A stretch of DNA of 64,000 bases from Chloracidobacterium sp. (GCA_016711345.1 JADJTD010000002.1:1-64000), one strand, 5' to 3'; shown: positions 7,681 through 15,460, numbered from the stretch's first letter. The notes: generated by a model not told the origin, from the letters alone. Program-made: numbers and translations.

Positions 7681-7738
7681 CTTTATCTCCAAGTGTGATG
7701 GGCGTCGGCTGATTACGCGCAGCCGACCACGCGGAGCA

Positions 7739-7969
7739 TTACGCCTTGGCAGCGGCCAGAGCAGCAGCGGCCTTCACATCTGCCTTTTCAGCAGCAGCCA
7801 GGGCCTTGTCGTGCGCCTTGTCTTCGGCAGCACGAGCCTTCAGAACACCCTTGCGGGTCTTCGCGATGGCGCTGACTTCGGCAGCAGTAGCCTTTGCTTC
7901 GGCCTTCAGGTTGGCGAGGGCGGCTTTCTTTTCAGCCGGGGTCAGAACAACAGATTTGCTACGGGCCAT
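7739..7969 (-). CDS. Ala/Lys-rich basic protein
   Basis: A 76-aa protein dominated by Ala and Lys (KKAALANLKAEAKATAAE, then KAAAALAAAKA), predicted to be one long helix. The composition resembles histone-H1-like tails, so nucleic-acid binding is possible. AAGGAG lies before the ATG at 7969. It overlaps the upstream gene by 11 bases. Confidence 0.6.
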   Translation of the reverse strand: MARSKSVVLTPAEKKAALANLKAEAKATAAEVSAIAKTRKGVLKARAAEDKAHDKALAAAEKADVKAAAALAAAKA

Positions 7970-8177
7970 GGATTTTCTCCTTGATATTGGCTTGATGCGT
8001 TTTACGTGCAAGCACGCGGGATTGACGATACAACTTTTCGAGGATGTGTTTGCGGCGAAGCGAAGCCTCCTCAAGCTTGATTGCTTCGATCAACTCCTCG
8101 TCCGTCATCTGTTGGAGAACACCCATCAGACGACGGACAGAAGTCAGTGCTTCAGAGATGCGCCATTCGTTAAGCAC
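7959..8177 (-). CDS. Small helical hypothetical protein
   Basis: A 72-aa charged helical protein (MLNEWRISEALTSVRRLMG...). It overlaps both neighbours by a few bases, consistent with translational coupling. No domain recognised. Confidence 0.6.
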   Translation of the reverse strand: MLNEWRISEALTSVRRLMGVLQQMTDEELIEAIKLEEASLRRKHILEKLYRQSRVLARKTHQANIKEKIHGP

Positions 8178-8943
8178 GACGCTTCACAGGTGCCTTCAGC
8201 CCAGCCTTGCCACGAGCAGGCTTCGCATCGTTGGCGGCGTTGATAGCTGCGACATCCGGCTCCACCGACAGACGCTCGATTGCCTCTTGGCGACGGCCAC
8301 GAACCATCTCGATGAATTCCATGTCTTCAATCGGTTGCGGATCGGAGAACACGCACACATCGTGCTTGGTCGACGGGTTGCACTCGACGTGAGTGATGAC
8401 ACCGTACGGCGGACGCTGCAGGCCACGAGCCACCGAGCTGACATACGCGCTGAACGGCTTCACAGCAGTGGGCGAGATGTCGAGGATGGCGAACGGAGTG
8501 TCGGGGCCAGCATCAGCAGGCAGCACGGCCATCAGCAGGCGGTTCTGGCAAGCCTTACCCTTACCCGACGAGCCGAACTGGTTTGCCCAGCACTTGTTGC
8601 AGTCTTCGCACTGGACATCCGGCGAGTTGGCAGACGGCACCATACCAGTCGGTTCCTGATGGATTGCGAAACAGTTCGGCGGGACAATGTTGTCCTTCTC
8701 GTATGCACCCTCGTAGTACTTGTTGGTGTACACGAAGTCGACGATCACGACATCGAGGAAGTCCAGAATGTCACCGGACGGCAACGTGAACTGCTTGTTG
8801 CTGATCTTGATACGATCACCGCTGACCTTCGTCAAACGACTGCGGAGGTCTTCCATGTCTTGCGCCATCGAGGACATCACGTTGGTCGAGACAGCGGTGG
8901 ATTTTGCTTTTGGTACGGCAGTACTTTTCGGCTTGGTTGCCAT
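8170..8943 (-). CDS. Zinc-binding hypothetical protein, possible ssDNA-binding role
   Basis: A 257-aa protein. It has a basic N-terminal tail, a beta-rich middle (RIKISNKQFTLPSGD, LDFLDVVIVDFVY), a Cys cluster CEDCNKCWANQFG with a later Cys at GKACQNR, and a basic C-terminal tail (KPARGKAGLKAPVKRRA). A beta-rich body with a zinc knuckle upstream of replication genes would fit a single-stranded-DNA-binding protein, but no diagnostic motif is visible. It is probably in one operon with the next two genes. Confidence 0.6.
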   Translation of the reverse strand: MATKPKSTAVPKAKSTAVSTNVMSSMAQDMEDLRSRLTKVSGDRIKISNKQFTLPSGDILDFLDVVIVDFVYTNKYYEGAYEKDNIVPPNCFAIHQEPTGMVPSANSPDVQCEDCNKCWANQFGSSGKGKACQNRLLMAVLPADAGPDTPFAILDISPTAVKPFSAYVSSVARGLQRPPYGVITHVECNPSTKHDVCVFSDPQPIEDMEFIEMVRGRRQEAIERLSVEPDVAAINAANDAKPARGKAGLKAPVKRRA

Positions 8944-8955
8944 GGTGATGCTCCT

Positions 8956-9339
8956 TTACTTCAGTGATGTCAGATTGAGTCCGACTTTGGTGAATGCCTC
9001 AAGACCTGGAACCCCGCCTTTTGCTTCTGCGAGTTCCCTGAACGCCGGGTCAGAGATGCGACGTTGAAACAGTTGGAAGTTGCCGGTCTTCTTGACGAAC
9101 TTGTAGACCGCATCCCAGTCGACCACGTTGGCCACGACCACACGGGAGATTGAGACAGTGGCTTTCTTACCGGTGGCCTTGTCCATACCCTCCTTGAGCA
9201 GACGGTCTTGGAGCTTGGCCATGAGATCGTTGTAGTCCTTCTCAGCGGCCTTGATCTGCTCACCGAGCTTGCGCTTCACTTCACGCAGATCGTCGAGCTT
9301 GTCGATGACCGTGCCGAGGGGTGGTTCTTTTGTAGCCAT
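8956..9339 (-). CDS. Coiled-coil hypothetical protein, Gam/Gp157-like
   Basis: A 127-aa protein. An N-terminal charged coiled coil (DDLREVKRKLGEQIKAAEKD) is followed by a globular half (TVSISRVVVANVVDWDAVY...FQRRISDPAFREL). The layout resembles Gam or Gp157-like phage proteins, but the match is weak. Start 9339 has AAGGAG; the in-frame extension to 9408 is unlikely because it crosses the promoter-like repeats. Confidence 0.55.
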   Translation of the reverse strand: MATKEPPLGTVIDKLDDLREVKRKLGEQIKAAEKDYNDLMAKLQDRLLKEGMDKATGKKATVSISRVVVANVVDWDAVYKFVKKTGNFQLFQRRISDPAFRELAEAKGGVPGLEAFTKVGLNLTSLK

Positions 9340-9366
9340 TGTTTTCTCCTTGTACGAATCGTATAA

Positions 9367-9402
9367 GAATCTGATACAGATTGTATCAGAGTGATTTAGA
9401 GT
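9367..9402 (-). promoter_or_regulatory. Putative phage promoter, 10-bp repeats
   Basis: On the minus strand three 10-base units run head to tail: ACTCTAAATC, ACTCTGATAC, AATCTGTATC. A sigma70-like reading is TTGCGC, 17 bases, TACAAT. It lies in the gap between the 9396-9824 gene and the gene starting at 9339. The shared motif with 1737, 19916, 31855 and 35445 supports a common transcription signal; function is inferred. Confidence 0.5.
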
Positions 9403-9824
9403 GCGCAATACTTTTTGTCAGAGCGGTATCCGATTTTCTTCTTCGCATGTAGCCGAGCGAGAAGACCTGTTGCTACAGCTTCATTGCGACCCATAGCCAC
9501 TGCGAGGTTCTGCAGTGTATCCGGGCCACCGCGCAGATGCGCCATTACCGCTGCCTCAGTCTCGCCACCGATCTTGGCGGTAGGGGTGCCGGGGCAGGCG
9601 ATAAGCTTCGCATCATCCTTCGGAGCAGGGACTTCGACAGTGGGCGAGGGGGTAGTCACTTCCTGCTTGGCCTTGCCGTCACCGAAGTACTTGAAGACAG
9701 CGTTGGTTGCTTCCGACTGTCTGATCTTGAACGCCTTGTAATCCTCGACAGCGTTCAGAAGAATCTCGAACGGTGCATCTGTCAGAATATGTAAGAGTCG
9801 CTCACGTTGTTTTTCATTGCTCAT
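9396..9824 (-). CDS. Protein with C-terminal winged-helix-like domain
   Basis: A 142-aa protein. Residues 1-50 are helical, 50-80 form a Pro/Thr/Lys linker, and 85-142 (AAVMAHLRGGPDTLQNLAVAMG, then ATGLLARLHAKKKIGY) look like a small winged helix. It is likely a DNA-binding accessory or regulatory protein. Its start overlaps the end of the polymerase gene by 11 bases. Confidence 0.6.
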   Translation of the reverse strand: MSNEKQRERLLHILTDAPFEILLNAVEDYKAFKIRQSEATNAVFKYFGDGKAKQEVTTPSPTVEVPAPKDDAKLIACPGTPTAKIGGETEAAVMAHLRGGPDTLQNLAVAMGRNEAVATGLLARLHAKKKIGYRSDKKYCAL

Positions 9825-11760
9825 TTTTCAAAACTCCAATGTCGGCAAGAATGTTATATGTCTCGTCGATGTACCACTGACGATTCAGATCAGCAGGTAT
9901 TGCTGTCGGCAGGATCATACACAGCTTCGCGCCTTCAGTCTTTGGAACCTTGTTGCCAGACTCGACATAGGTAATCGGAGGCAGTACCCGTGTCGTCATG
10001 TACCAGCGAGCGACACGGCCAAAGGGTTCACCGCCTACACCGACAGCGTAAGCATGTGGGCGAGACTTCCGTTTCTCTTTCTTGTCAGTGGTCTCGCTAT
10101 ACCAGATGTTGTCCTTTGTACCGAAGTCGTTCAGAAGCTTCCAGTCATCGACGATTACTGTGCGAGGATGCTGCACACCACCGGGCTTTTTCACACTGCG
10201 AATAGCCAGGAAGTCTTTGAAATTCTTGATCGACCGCGAGTGCTTGGCGATAAATTTCTCAGGCAGCGTGCCGTCGATCAGATACTGACGCGTGGCCAAT
10301 GAGCAGACTTCCATGGTCGGGTTCTTCATCAGACCACTGTCAGCGTACAAACCTTTTGCTTTTACCTTGCCATCGGTGGTGATCGCGATGTAGTTGTTCA
10401 CATCCTTCATCGCTACCTTGGCGTAAGGCGTTTCTTCGTAAATGAACTTGGTCCGCTTGGCATTTGCAGCAATCGTCTTCAACACAGCGTCACGCTTGTT
10501 CTTTGGATAACCCACCATGATGCCGTCTGTGTTTGCCGAGAGCACACGAACACCTTTCGTACGCTCCAGGTCGTCAATCAGACACAGCAGATTAAGCTGG
10601 CCGGTGAGGGTGACAGCGATCAGCAGATCGGGTGAGTAGAACGAGCAGTACGAGCTGCCCAGCTTGCCGAAGGTGCCGTTAAGAACAATCTTCAGCGAGT
10701 TTGCTGTTTTCTTGTCGCCAGCTTCTTTCGCAGCCATACGTGTGTTGTAGATTTCACGGTAGGCTTCAAGGAAGAGTTCACCTTTGTTCAAACCCAGTCT
10801 GGGTGCGTAATCACAGGCCAGCATGATTGATGGGTAATAGGAGGCAACGTCAAAGTCCGAGATGAGATACTCATCGGTAGCACAGTCATGGAAACAAACG
10901 TCATGCTGACTGTGTAGTCCACCCAGTCCATACTTGTACACTCCGTTGTTGATTTGAATAGGCTGCTCCATCCACTCAGCTTCTATGGGCGAGCCGTTCA
11001 TGTAGTTGATCTTGAAAGTCTCCTGCTCGGTGTCGAACAAAAGGTCTTTGAGAACGCCAGACTTTGGTTGAATGAAGGCTGGTGCCTTGTAGGTCACACC
11101 ACTGGGCATGCGCTGCTTGCCGGAGATCATGCACTTCTTTTTCAGGATCGCTTCGGCAATCTGTGCATCGGACTTGCTACGCAGATCGAGTCCATACTGC
11201 TCAGACATCTCTTCACGAAGCTGCAGCTCTTCCTTGAGCATGTTCATCAGGGCACGTGTGCCACCCAGGTCGTTCATGCAGTAGTTCTCGACGACTGGAA
11301 GCTGCTTGGGTGTCAGATCAGTATCGTGATGGAAGGGCATGTCGATCAATGATGGATAGTGCATACGCCCCATGTAAATCTTGAGCGAAGTCATCACCCC
11401 TGGAGCCACGTTGATCAAGTCGATATGATCGAAGTCCAGCGGCTGCACCTTGGCGAATGCCAGGGCCTCCCAAGGCATCAATTCATTCTCGATGATTTCT
11501 TGCGCGATGATCTTCAGATTATCCGCATCATGACCAGCGATGTAGGCAGCGAGTAGGGGGCCATCGAACCGCTCACCGTTGAAGCTGATGAAGTTAAGAC
11601 CCTTTGTGTTGAGAAGCGCTTCGAGATTGGCAGCATGACCTCTCTTGTGCGCCCAGAACGCATGCTGTTCATTGGTCGTCGTGTTCTCTACACAGACGAG
11701 GAAGACAGGTTTTTCTTTGCCGATGACTTCAATGTCAAAGATGCAGTTTTGTTTTTTCAA
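9814..11760 (-). CDS. Family B DNA polymerase with 3'-5' exonuclease
   Basis: A 648-aa replicative polymerase. The proofreading domain has Exo I FDIEV near residue 8, Exo II FNGERFDG near 59 and Exo III YCMNDLGG. The polymerase domain has motif A DFDVASYYPSIM, motif B KIVLNGTFGKLG and motif C SANTDGIMV. In motif C the usual first Asp of DTD is Asn while the second Asp is kept, a variant I recall from phage polymerases. It is compact for family B, with no obvious extra domain. The start overlaps the preceding gene (ATGA). Confidence 0.93.
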   Translation of the reverse strand: MKKQNCIFDIEVIGKEKPVFLVCVENTTTNEQHAFWAHKRGHAANLEALLNTKGLNFISFNGERFDGPLLAAYIAGHDADNLKIIAQEIIENELMPWEALAFAKVQPLDFDHIDLINVAPGVMTSLKIYMGRMHYPSLIDMPFHHDTDLTPKQLPVVENYCMNDLGGTRALMNMLKEELQLREEMSEQYGLDLRSKSDAQIAEAILKKKCMISGKQRMPSGVTYKAPAFIQPKSGVLKDLLFDTEQETFKINYMNGSPIEAEWMEQPIQINNGVYKYGLGGLHSQHDVCFHDCATDEYLISDFDVASYYPSIMLACDYAPRLGLNKGELFLEAYREIYNTRMAAKEAGDKKTANSLKIVLNGTFGKLGSSYCSFYSPDLLIAVTLTGQLNLLCLIDDLERTKGVRVLSANTDGIMVGYPKNKRDAVLKTIAANAKRTKFIYEETPYAKVAMKDVNNYIAITTDGKVKAKGLYADSGLMKNPTMEVCSLATRQYLIDGTLPEKFIAKHSRSIKNFKDFLAIRSVKKPGGVQHPRTVIVDDWKLLNDFGTKDNIWYSETTDKKEKRKSRPHAYAVGVGGEPFGRVARWYMTTRVLPPITYVESGNKVPKTEGAKLCMILPTAIPADLNRQWYIDETYNILADIGVLKNEQ

Positions 11761-12224
11761 GAATCTTCTCCGATCAGTGCGAGTACGCCCTCGCAGAAGT
11801 CTTTCAGTACAAGATCACCGTCCCAATTGCCCAGTTCTTCAAACGCCTCACGCGCAACGGCCAGCTTGCGCTCGGCTTCGTTCGCCCGTTTGCATTCTTC
11901 TACAGCGGTAGCCATGTTCTCCTTCTGGTCAGCCTTCCACCCAATTATTGCGGCTTCCAGTTCCGCTATACGCTGATTCGCATAATCCAGTTCTGTCTTA
12001 TACATTTCCGGGTGCGTGGTGCCGCAGGTATAAAGGTGCTTCATCCTGAGCTTGGAGATTTCTTCAGCCTGTTCCGCTATCCGCTTATCCGCCGCTTCAA
12101 GGGCGTCGGCGGCTTCTGCTTCCAAGTACATATCGCCGTAACCTTTGCGCAACCGCTGAATCAACTCCGCATTACCCGGCAACAGATGCGCGTCGCTACC
12201 GTCGAATAGTTTGTCCATGGTCAT
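11757..12224 (-). CDS. Coiled-coil hypothetical protein (Ea22-like)
   Basis: A 155-aa protein. Ala/Glu-rich heptad stretches (EAEAADALEAADKRIAEQAE, then YANQRIAELEAAII) predict a coiled coil and resemble the variable early proteins of lambdoid and related phages. Start 12224 has GGGAGG upstream and forms an ATGA overlap with the small membrane gene before it. Confidence 0.62.
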   Translation of the reverse strand: MTMDKLFDGSDAHLLPGNAELIQRLRKGYGDMYLEAEAADALEAADKRIAEQAEEISKLRMKHLYTCGTTHPEMYKTELDYANQRIAELEAAIIGWKADQKENMATAVEECKRANEAERKLAVAREAFEELGNWDGDLVLKDFCEGVLALIGEDS

Positions 12225-12346
12225 TTCCAGTACGCCTCCCACATCTTGAAAGCATATTCCACCGGAGGAATCGCAAACATAAGCAGCACGCTGGACGAAA
12301 CGATTACCGCCAGCAGTTTTAGCCAGTCTCGTGTTTCTTTATTCAT
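12221..12346 (-). CDS. Small membrane peptide, 41 aa
   Basis: Encodes MNKETRDWLKLLAVIVSSSV... and ends KMWEAYWK. One hydrophobic segment (about residues 10-27) has charged ends. Its stop overlaps the next start (ATGA) and GAGGATATTGGAC precedes its ATG. No family recognised. Confidence 0.5.
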   Translation of the reverse strand: MNKETRDWLKLLAVIVSSSVLLMFAIPPVEYAFKMWEAYWK

Positions 12347-12453
12347 GTCCAATATCCTCGTAAATAATCAGACACTCGGCCCGAAAGCCTTGTGCCAGTT
12401 GTGTTTCGGTGCGCCGCGTTGTCCAGCGTATACGTCAAAAGTGACGTCTACTT

Positions 12454-12636
12454 CTAGTTAGAGCGCAGCATCTCTAGCACCTGTTCTTCGGTGTAGAGCT
12501 TCGAGTGATACGTGCCGTCAATTGGCGGGTTCGTATCAAAAACAACCTCTTCGTTGTAGTCGCCTGGACCATAGGGCGTATCGGTGTCTTTCCACGCTTC
12601 AACCCACATATATGCTGTTGGTTCTGGTAGGTTCAT
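12454..12636 (-). CDS. Small acidic protein in attC-flanked cassette
   Basis: A 60-aa acidic protein (MNLPEPTAYMWVEAWKDTD...EEQVLEMLRSN). The upstream side is bounded by a complete attC-like palindrome. At its own 3' end CTCTAAC, an attC-core-like heptamer, overlaps the stop, but no paired GTTRRRY core follows, so this site looks degenerate. Region 12347-12453 downstream has no clear gene. Confidence 0.55.
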   Translation of the reverse strand: MNLPEPTAYMWVEAWKDTDTPYGPGDYNEEVVFDTNPPIDGTYHSKLYTEEQVLEMLRSN

Positions 12637-12660
12637 ACAATTCTCCGATCAAACGCCGCG

Positions 12661-12744
12661 CTCTAACCCTACGTTCGAGGCGACGGTTTATAAGCGGCGC
12701 TCCGTGGTTACTCTTCTGCGCCGCGCCTCAACTTCACGTTAGGC
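12661..12744 (-). repeat. attC-like recombination site, 84 bp
   Basis: An imperfect palindrome bounded by GCCTAAC (minus 5' end, 12744-12738) and GTTAGAG (12667-12661), as in integron attC core sites. Inside, GTTGAGGCG pairs with CGCCTCGAAC and CGGCGC with GCGCCG. The stop codon of the gene 12739-13020 lies inside the first core, as is typical of integron cassettes. Next comes the ribosome binding site and start of the 60-aa gene. Confidence 0.7.
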
Positions 12745-13020
12745 ACCATTCATGTACTCGCACACTGCCATCACAATGGCTTCCGCGCCGTGCTCCATTC
12801 CGCGCCCGCAGTGGTCGCCGGCCCATTCCACCTTGGCGAAGGAACAGCACACCAACCCGTTCCGCGCTGCCGACACGTAAATCTGATGCCCAGCGCCTTC
12901 ACGGTTCATCAACGTCTCCTTCGCCCACTTCGCGGCCTCATAAATGTCGTCGCGGACGTATTCGGGTACTGCCGAGTAAGCGGCTTGTATTCGCGCTTCC
13001 AGTGCTGCATTCGGTTTCAT
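12739..13020 (-). CDS. Hypothetical cassette protein
   Basis: A 93-aa helical protein (MKPNAALEARIQAAYSAVP...). It has GGGGAG before the ATG, which follows directly after the attC core at 13035. The TAA stop lies within the next attC core (GCCTAAC). A central NREGAGHQIYVSAARNG and VCCSFAKVEW suggest a small alpha/beta fold. The function is unknown. The layout (core site, ribosome binding site, single gene, attC) is that of an integron gene cassette. Confidence 0.65.
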   Translation of the reverse strand: MKPNAALEARIQAAYSAVPEYVRDDIYEAAKWAKETLMNREGAGHQIYVSAARNGLVCCSFAKVEWAGDHCGRGMEHGAEAIVMAVCEYMNGA

Positions 13021-13034
13021 CTTCACTCCCCTAT

Positions 13035-13098
13035 GCCTAACATTTGCGTCAACGCGGACGCTCCGCTTCGCTACGCGCCGGTTACGCCAGCGTTATGC
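13035..13098 (-). repeat. attC-like recombination site, 64 bp
   Basis: Bounded on the minus strand by GCATAAC (13098-13092) and GTTAGGC (13041-13035). The inner arms GCTGGCGTAACCGGC and GTTGACGCAAAT are imperfectly complementary, with mismatches of the kind that give attC sites their asymmetry, and a GAAGCG loop at the centre. The TAA stop of the upstream gene lies inside GCATAAC. This is the clearest attC-like site in the window. Confidence 0.75.
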
Positions 13099-13344
13099 AT
13101 CGTGTGCTGTCTGGTCCATCATTACTGTTCGCGCTAGCGATTCGGCCTGTTGCTTCCAGTAGTCGCGTTCTACTATCAACCGCGAAACGTCAGCGTCAAG
13201 GTAAAGGGTCGTTCCAACTGCATGACGCTCCCAATCCTTTCCGTACCAGTTAAGCCATTTTCGGCGCTTGGTTCCGCGCACGTCACAAACAGGTTCGGGC
13301 ATAACATTTACGTCAACCGGACCTTGCGCGATAATCTCGCTCAT
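13093..13344 (-). CDS. Hypothetical cassette protein
   Basis: An 83-aa protein (MSEIIAQGPVDVNVMPEPV...) with a basic middle (GTKRRKWLNWYGKDW) and an acidic helical end. Its TAA stop lies inside the attC core at 13092-13098. The upstream side carries a half attC-like site. No recognised family. Confidence 0.62.
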   Translation of the reverse strand: MSEIIAQGPVDVNVMPEPVCDVRGTKRRKWLNWYGKDWERHAVGTTLYLDADVSRLIVERDYWKQQAESLARTVMMDQTAHDA

Positions 13345-13360
13345 TTCTCACACTCTTTCT

Positions 13361-13392
13361 CCGGCGCAAGGCCGGTTACGCTAGCGTTGGGC
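13361..13392 (-). repeat. Truncated attC-like half site
   Basis: GCCCAACGCTAGCGTAACC on the minus strand closely matches the first half of the 13035-13098 site (GCATAACGCTGGCGTAACC), followed by GGCC-TTGC-GCCGG. The second half with a GTTRRRY core is missing before the next gene starts. It lies just after the stop of the gene 13394-13693. It is probably a decayed or recombined attC. Confidence 0.55.
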
Positions 13393-13393
13393 A

Positions 13394-13693
13394 TCACGTC
13401 CTAATGCCATCATGAAGTCGGTGCCCTTCGCCAGTTCCGCAGCATCGCGGGTACTGCAAACCCGTCAGTCCGGAGCAGTCCGTTGGTGCGTGAACGGCGT
13501 TGCACTCAGGGCACATCCACGCATAGCCCCGCCGTGTGAAGTTCTCAAACCGTCCGCAATCCTTCCGGTATTCGTGCCTGTAGGTGTAGCGGTCGTTGAA
13601 CACCTTTGCTATCGCAGCCTTCTCGTCGCTGTCTCGGCGCTCGGCGCGTTTCTTCTTCGCCAGCGCCCATGCCTCTCTCAGAAAATCAATCAT
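13394..13693 (-). CDS. Small cysteine-rich protein, zinc-ribbon-like
   Basis: A 99-aa protein. A basic N-terminal helix (ALAKKKRAERRDSDEK) is followed by KDCGRF, WMCPECNAVH, DCSG and RCCG, giving several potential zinc ligands. Such proteins often bind nucleic acid. It overlaps the upstream gene by four bases (ATGA) and ends just before the half attC-like site. Confidence 0.62.
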   Translation of the reverse strand: MIDFLREAWALAKKKRAERRDSDEKAAIAKVFNDRYTYRHEYRKDCGRFENFTRRGYAWMCPECNAVHAPTDCSGLTGLQYPRCCGTGEGHRLHDGIRT

Positions 13694-14214
13694 CGCCTCT
13701 CCACTTCTGCCGTGAGGTCAGGTTGTGGGTGGGTGTAGAGTTCAATCTGATTCTTCCATCCCATATTGATGAAACTGATTGTGGCCCCTAGTGGGATATT
13801 TTCCGCCTTACCTTCAATAACGCTGCGGTACATGCCAGCAAGATAAGCAACCGGCTCATCCTTCACCGGCTCTTGCTTCTCGGCTTGCGCTGGCTTCGAT
13901 TGCGCAATGTCGGGGTCACAGACCAAACACATTTGACCTTGCTGGCAACTGCATTCTTGCGCTTTCGGTGCTGCTGCGATCATTGCGTCGTGCAGTTCTT
14001 GCGCGGTGCCGTAAGCCCCGCTGTCGTTGCCATACACCGCCTCGATGGCTGGAGTTACGATGCGCGGCACAGCAACACAACCTTCCGGCAGCACTTCGGC
14101 TTCGATTGCTCGGGCAAGGTCGTGCATCCACTGTGCCGTTACTCCTATCCAGCCGTCTGGTAGCGATACCGCCCCATTCGGGAAACAATCTTCAATTTCT
14201 TCAAAACTCAGCAT
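13690..14214 (-). CDS. Ead/Ea22-like variable phage protein
   Basis: A 174-aa protein. The N-terminal LPDGWIGVTAQWMHDLARAI resembles short conserved modules found repeatedly in variable early phage genes. The middle contains CSCQQGQMCLVCD, and the C-terminus ends with IELYTHPQPDLTAEVE, a tail common in Ead/Ea22-type proteins. These are rapidly shuffled accessory genes of unknown role. Confidence 0.65.
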   Translation of the reverse strand: MLSFEEIEDCFPNGAVSLPDGWIGVTAQWMHDLARAIEAEVLPEGCVAVPRIVTPAIEAVYGNDSGAYGTAQELHDAMIAAAPKAQECSCQQGQMCLVCDPDIAQSKPAQAEKQEPVKDEPVAYLAGMYRSVIEGKAENIPLGATISFINMGWKNQIELYTHPQPDLTAEVERR

Positions 14215-14443
14215 TCTGTCTCTCCTCTTCAGTCAGTTCTTTCAGTTCTTTCCACATGTCAGTAACTGCATCACTGAATGTCGCCTCTTCGCCGTTGTAT
14301 GGAAGCGTCGAGGAGAAGATCAATTCAATTAATGTTCGCAGCTTTGCATTTTCCTTCTCCAGCGCATCTATTTCATCCGCAGCATCGTCTGCAAGAGCGT
14401 GGAAAAATCCTTGTTCGCGTATTCTGTCCGAAGTAATGCTCAT
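14201..14443 (-). CDS. Coiled-coil hypothetical protein
   Basis: An 80-aa protein (MSITSDRIREQGFFHALAD...) with a leucine-zipper-like stretch EIDALEKENAKLRTLIELIF. It overlaps the next gene by 14 bases. No recognised family. Confidence 0.6.
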   Translation of the reverse strand: MSITSDRIREQGFFHALADDAADEIDALEKENAKLRTLIELIFSSTLPYNGEEATFSDAVTDMWKELKELTEEERQNAEF

Positions 14444-14445
14444 TC

Positions 14446-14769
14446 TTATTCTCCTCTCGATTTCAACACAGCCGAGGCTGCACGAAGCACAGCAAGAGCG
14501 AGGGATTGGTAGTCGCCTTTCTCAAACGGGATCATCACTTGCAACCCTGCCGGCCCATAGAAAACGACAGACAGCAGATTAAATCGAATCTCCAACTCCG
14601 CAGCCTCCGCCACCTTCATCAGATCACCGCGCTCTGGGTCGAGTGGGTTGAATCCATGCAACAGCCCTTGGTTATCAACTGCAACCGGAGTGCTTCCGCG
14701 CCAATCAACCACTTCAAGACCAAGCAGCTTCGCCGCATCCTCGATCGGTTTTTTTATTTCGGTGTTCAT
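14446..14769 (-). CDS. Hypothetical protein
   Basis: A 107-aa protein (MNTEIKKPIEDAAKLLGLE...). Start 14769 has CGGAGA upstream; the in-frame extension to 14793 lacks support. A mixed alpha/beta pattern is apparent (FNLLSVVFYGPAGLQVMI). No recognised family. Confidence 0.6.
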   Translation of the reverse strand: MNTEIKKPIEDAAKLLGLEVVDWRGSTPVAVDNQGLLHGFNPLDPERGDLMKVAEAAELEIRFNLLSVVFYGPAGLQVMIPFEKGDYQSLALAVLRAASAVLKSRGE

Positions 14770-14783
14770 TCTGTTTTCTCCGC

Positions 14784-14963
14784 TTACTTCCACACGTCAA
14801 AGGCTGGTTTTACCAAGTAGTCTTCAGGCCAACGCTTGTACGCTTCTCCGTATCGAGCTTTAAGTGCAACCTCCATTCTCTCAACACGGTCGCTGTATCC
14901 CCTATTGTTGTTTGCGTCTCTTCGCATTTGAGCATCAGATACCGGATAAATACGTTTGCTCAT
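14784..14963 (-). CDS. Small basic protein, 59 aa
   Basis: Encodes MSKRIYPVSDAQMRRDANNN... and ends VKPAFDVWK. GGAGAAGCAACC precedes the ATG, and the ATG overlaps the stop of the gene upstream (ATGA). Basic and mostly helical; function unknown. Confidence 0.6.
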   Translation of the reverse strand: MSKRIYPVSDAQMRRDANNNRGYSDRVERMEVALKARYGEAYKRWPEDYLVKPAFDVWK

Positions 14964-15124
14964 GGTTGCTTCTCCTTGTAGGCTATAAACGCAAACTCGC
15001 TTTCGAGCGCATTCGCAATTCTTGTCGCCAGCACACCGTCACCACTAAAACCTGTAAAGTCACACCAACGGGCAATCTGCGACTCGATCACTGAAATCAA
15101 ATACTCTTTGTCTTCGTCAGTCAT
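14960..15124 (-). CDS. Small acidic protein, 54 aa
   Basis: Encodes MTDEDKEYLISVIESQIARW... and ends FIAYKEKQP. It has GGAGAACGGGAA before the ATG and overlaps the next gene (ATGA). No domain recognised. Confidence 0.58.
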   Translation of the reverse strand: MTDEDKEYLISVIESQIARWCDFTGFSGDGVLATRIANALESEFAFIAYKEKQP

Positions 15125-15169
15125 TTCCCGTTCTCCTTCTGCATGGCGAACTCAATATCTAAATCAAGG

Positions 15170-15460
15170 TTAGGATGTGCTGCAAAAGCGCGTTCTATCG
15201 GTTGATTTGTCCAGTTCAGCCTTGAGCGTTGCGAGTTGTTCTTGCAGTTCTTGACACTTGCCTGCCCACTCAATTGCTGACAACTTTTCTTTTGTGTGGC
15301 CTTCTTTCCAAGCGGCGAGTTCTTCTCGAAGTTTGACTCTTACTTCTACATGGTTATTGTTGGTCGCATATAGAACCTTTAGTTCTTCCCTGAGCCTAAG
15401 GATTTCATCTGCGCCGCTACCGACTTCTGTCGGGATTTCGTTGATTAGAACGATTGCCAT
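15170..15460 (-). CDS. Coiled-coil protein, probably frameshifted at the 3' end
   Basis: A 96-aa protein, mostly coiled coil (LREELKVLYATNNNHVEVRV...). It ends abruptly at STDRTRFCSTS. In the neighbouring frame the DNA continues open as QPIERAFAAHPNLDLDIEF and ends QKENGK just before the next gene's start, a plausible natural C-terminus. A one-base indel near 15200 is therefore likely. Start 15460 has GGGAGAAGC and overlaps the upstream stop (TGATG). Confidence 0.55.
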   Translation of the reverse strand: MAIVLINEIPTEVGSGADEILRLREELKVLYATNNNHVEVRVKLREELAAWKEGHTKEKLSAIEWAGKCQELQEQLATLKAELDKSTDRTRFCSTS

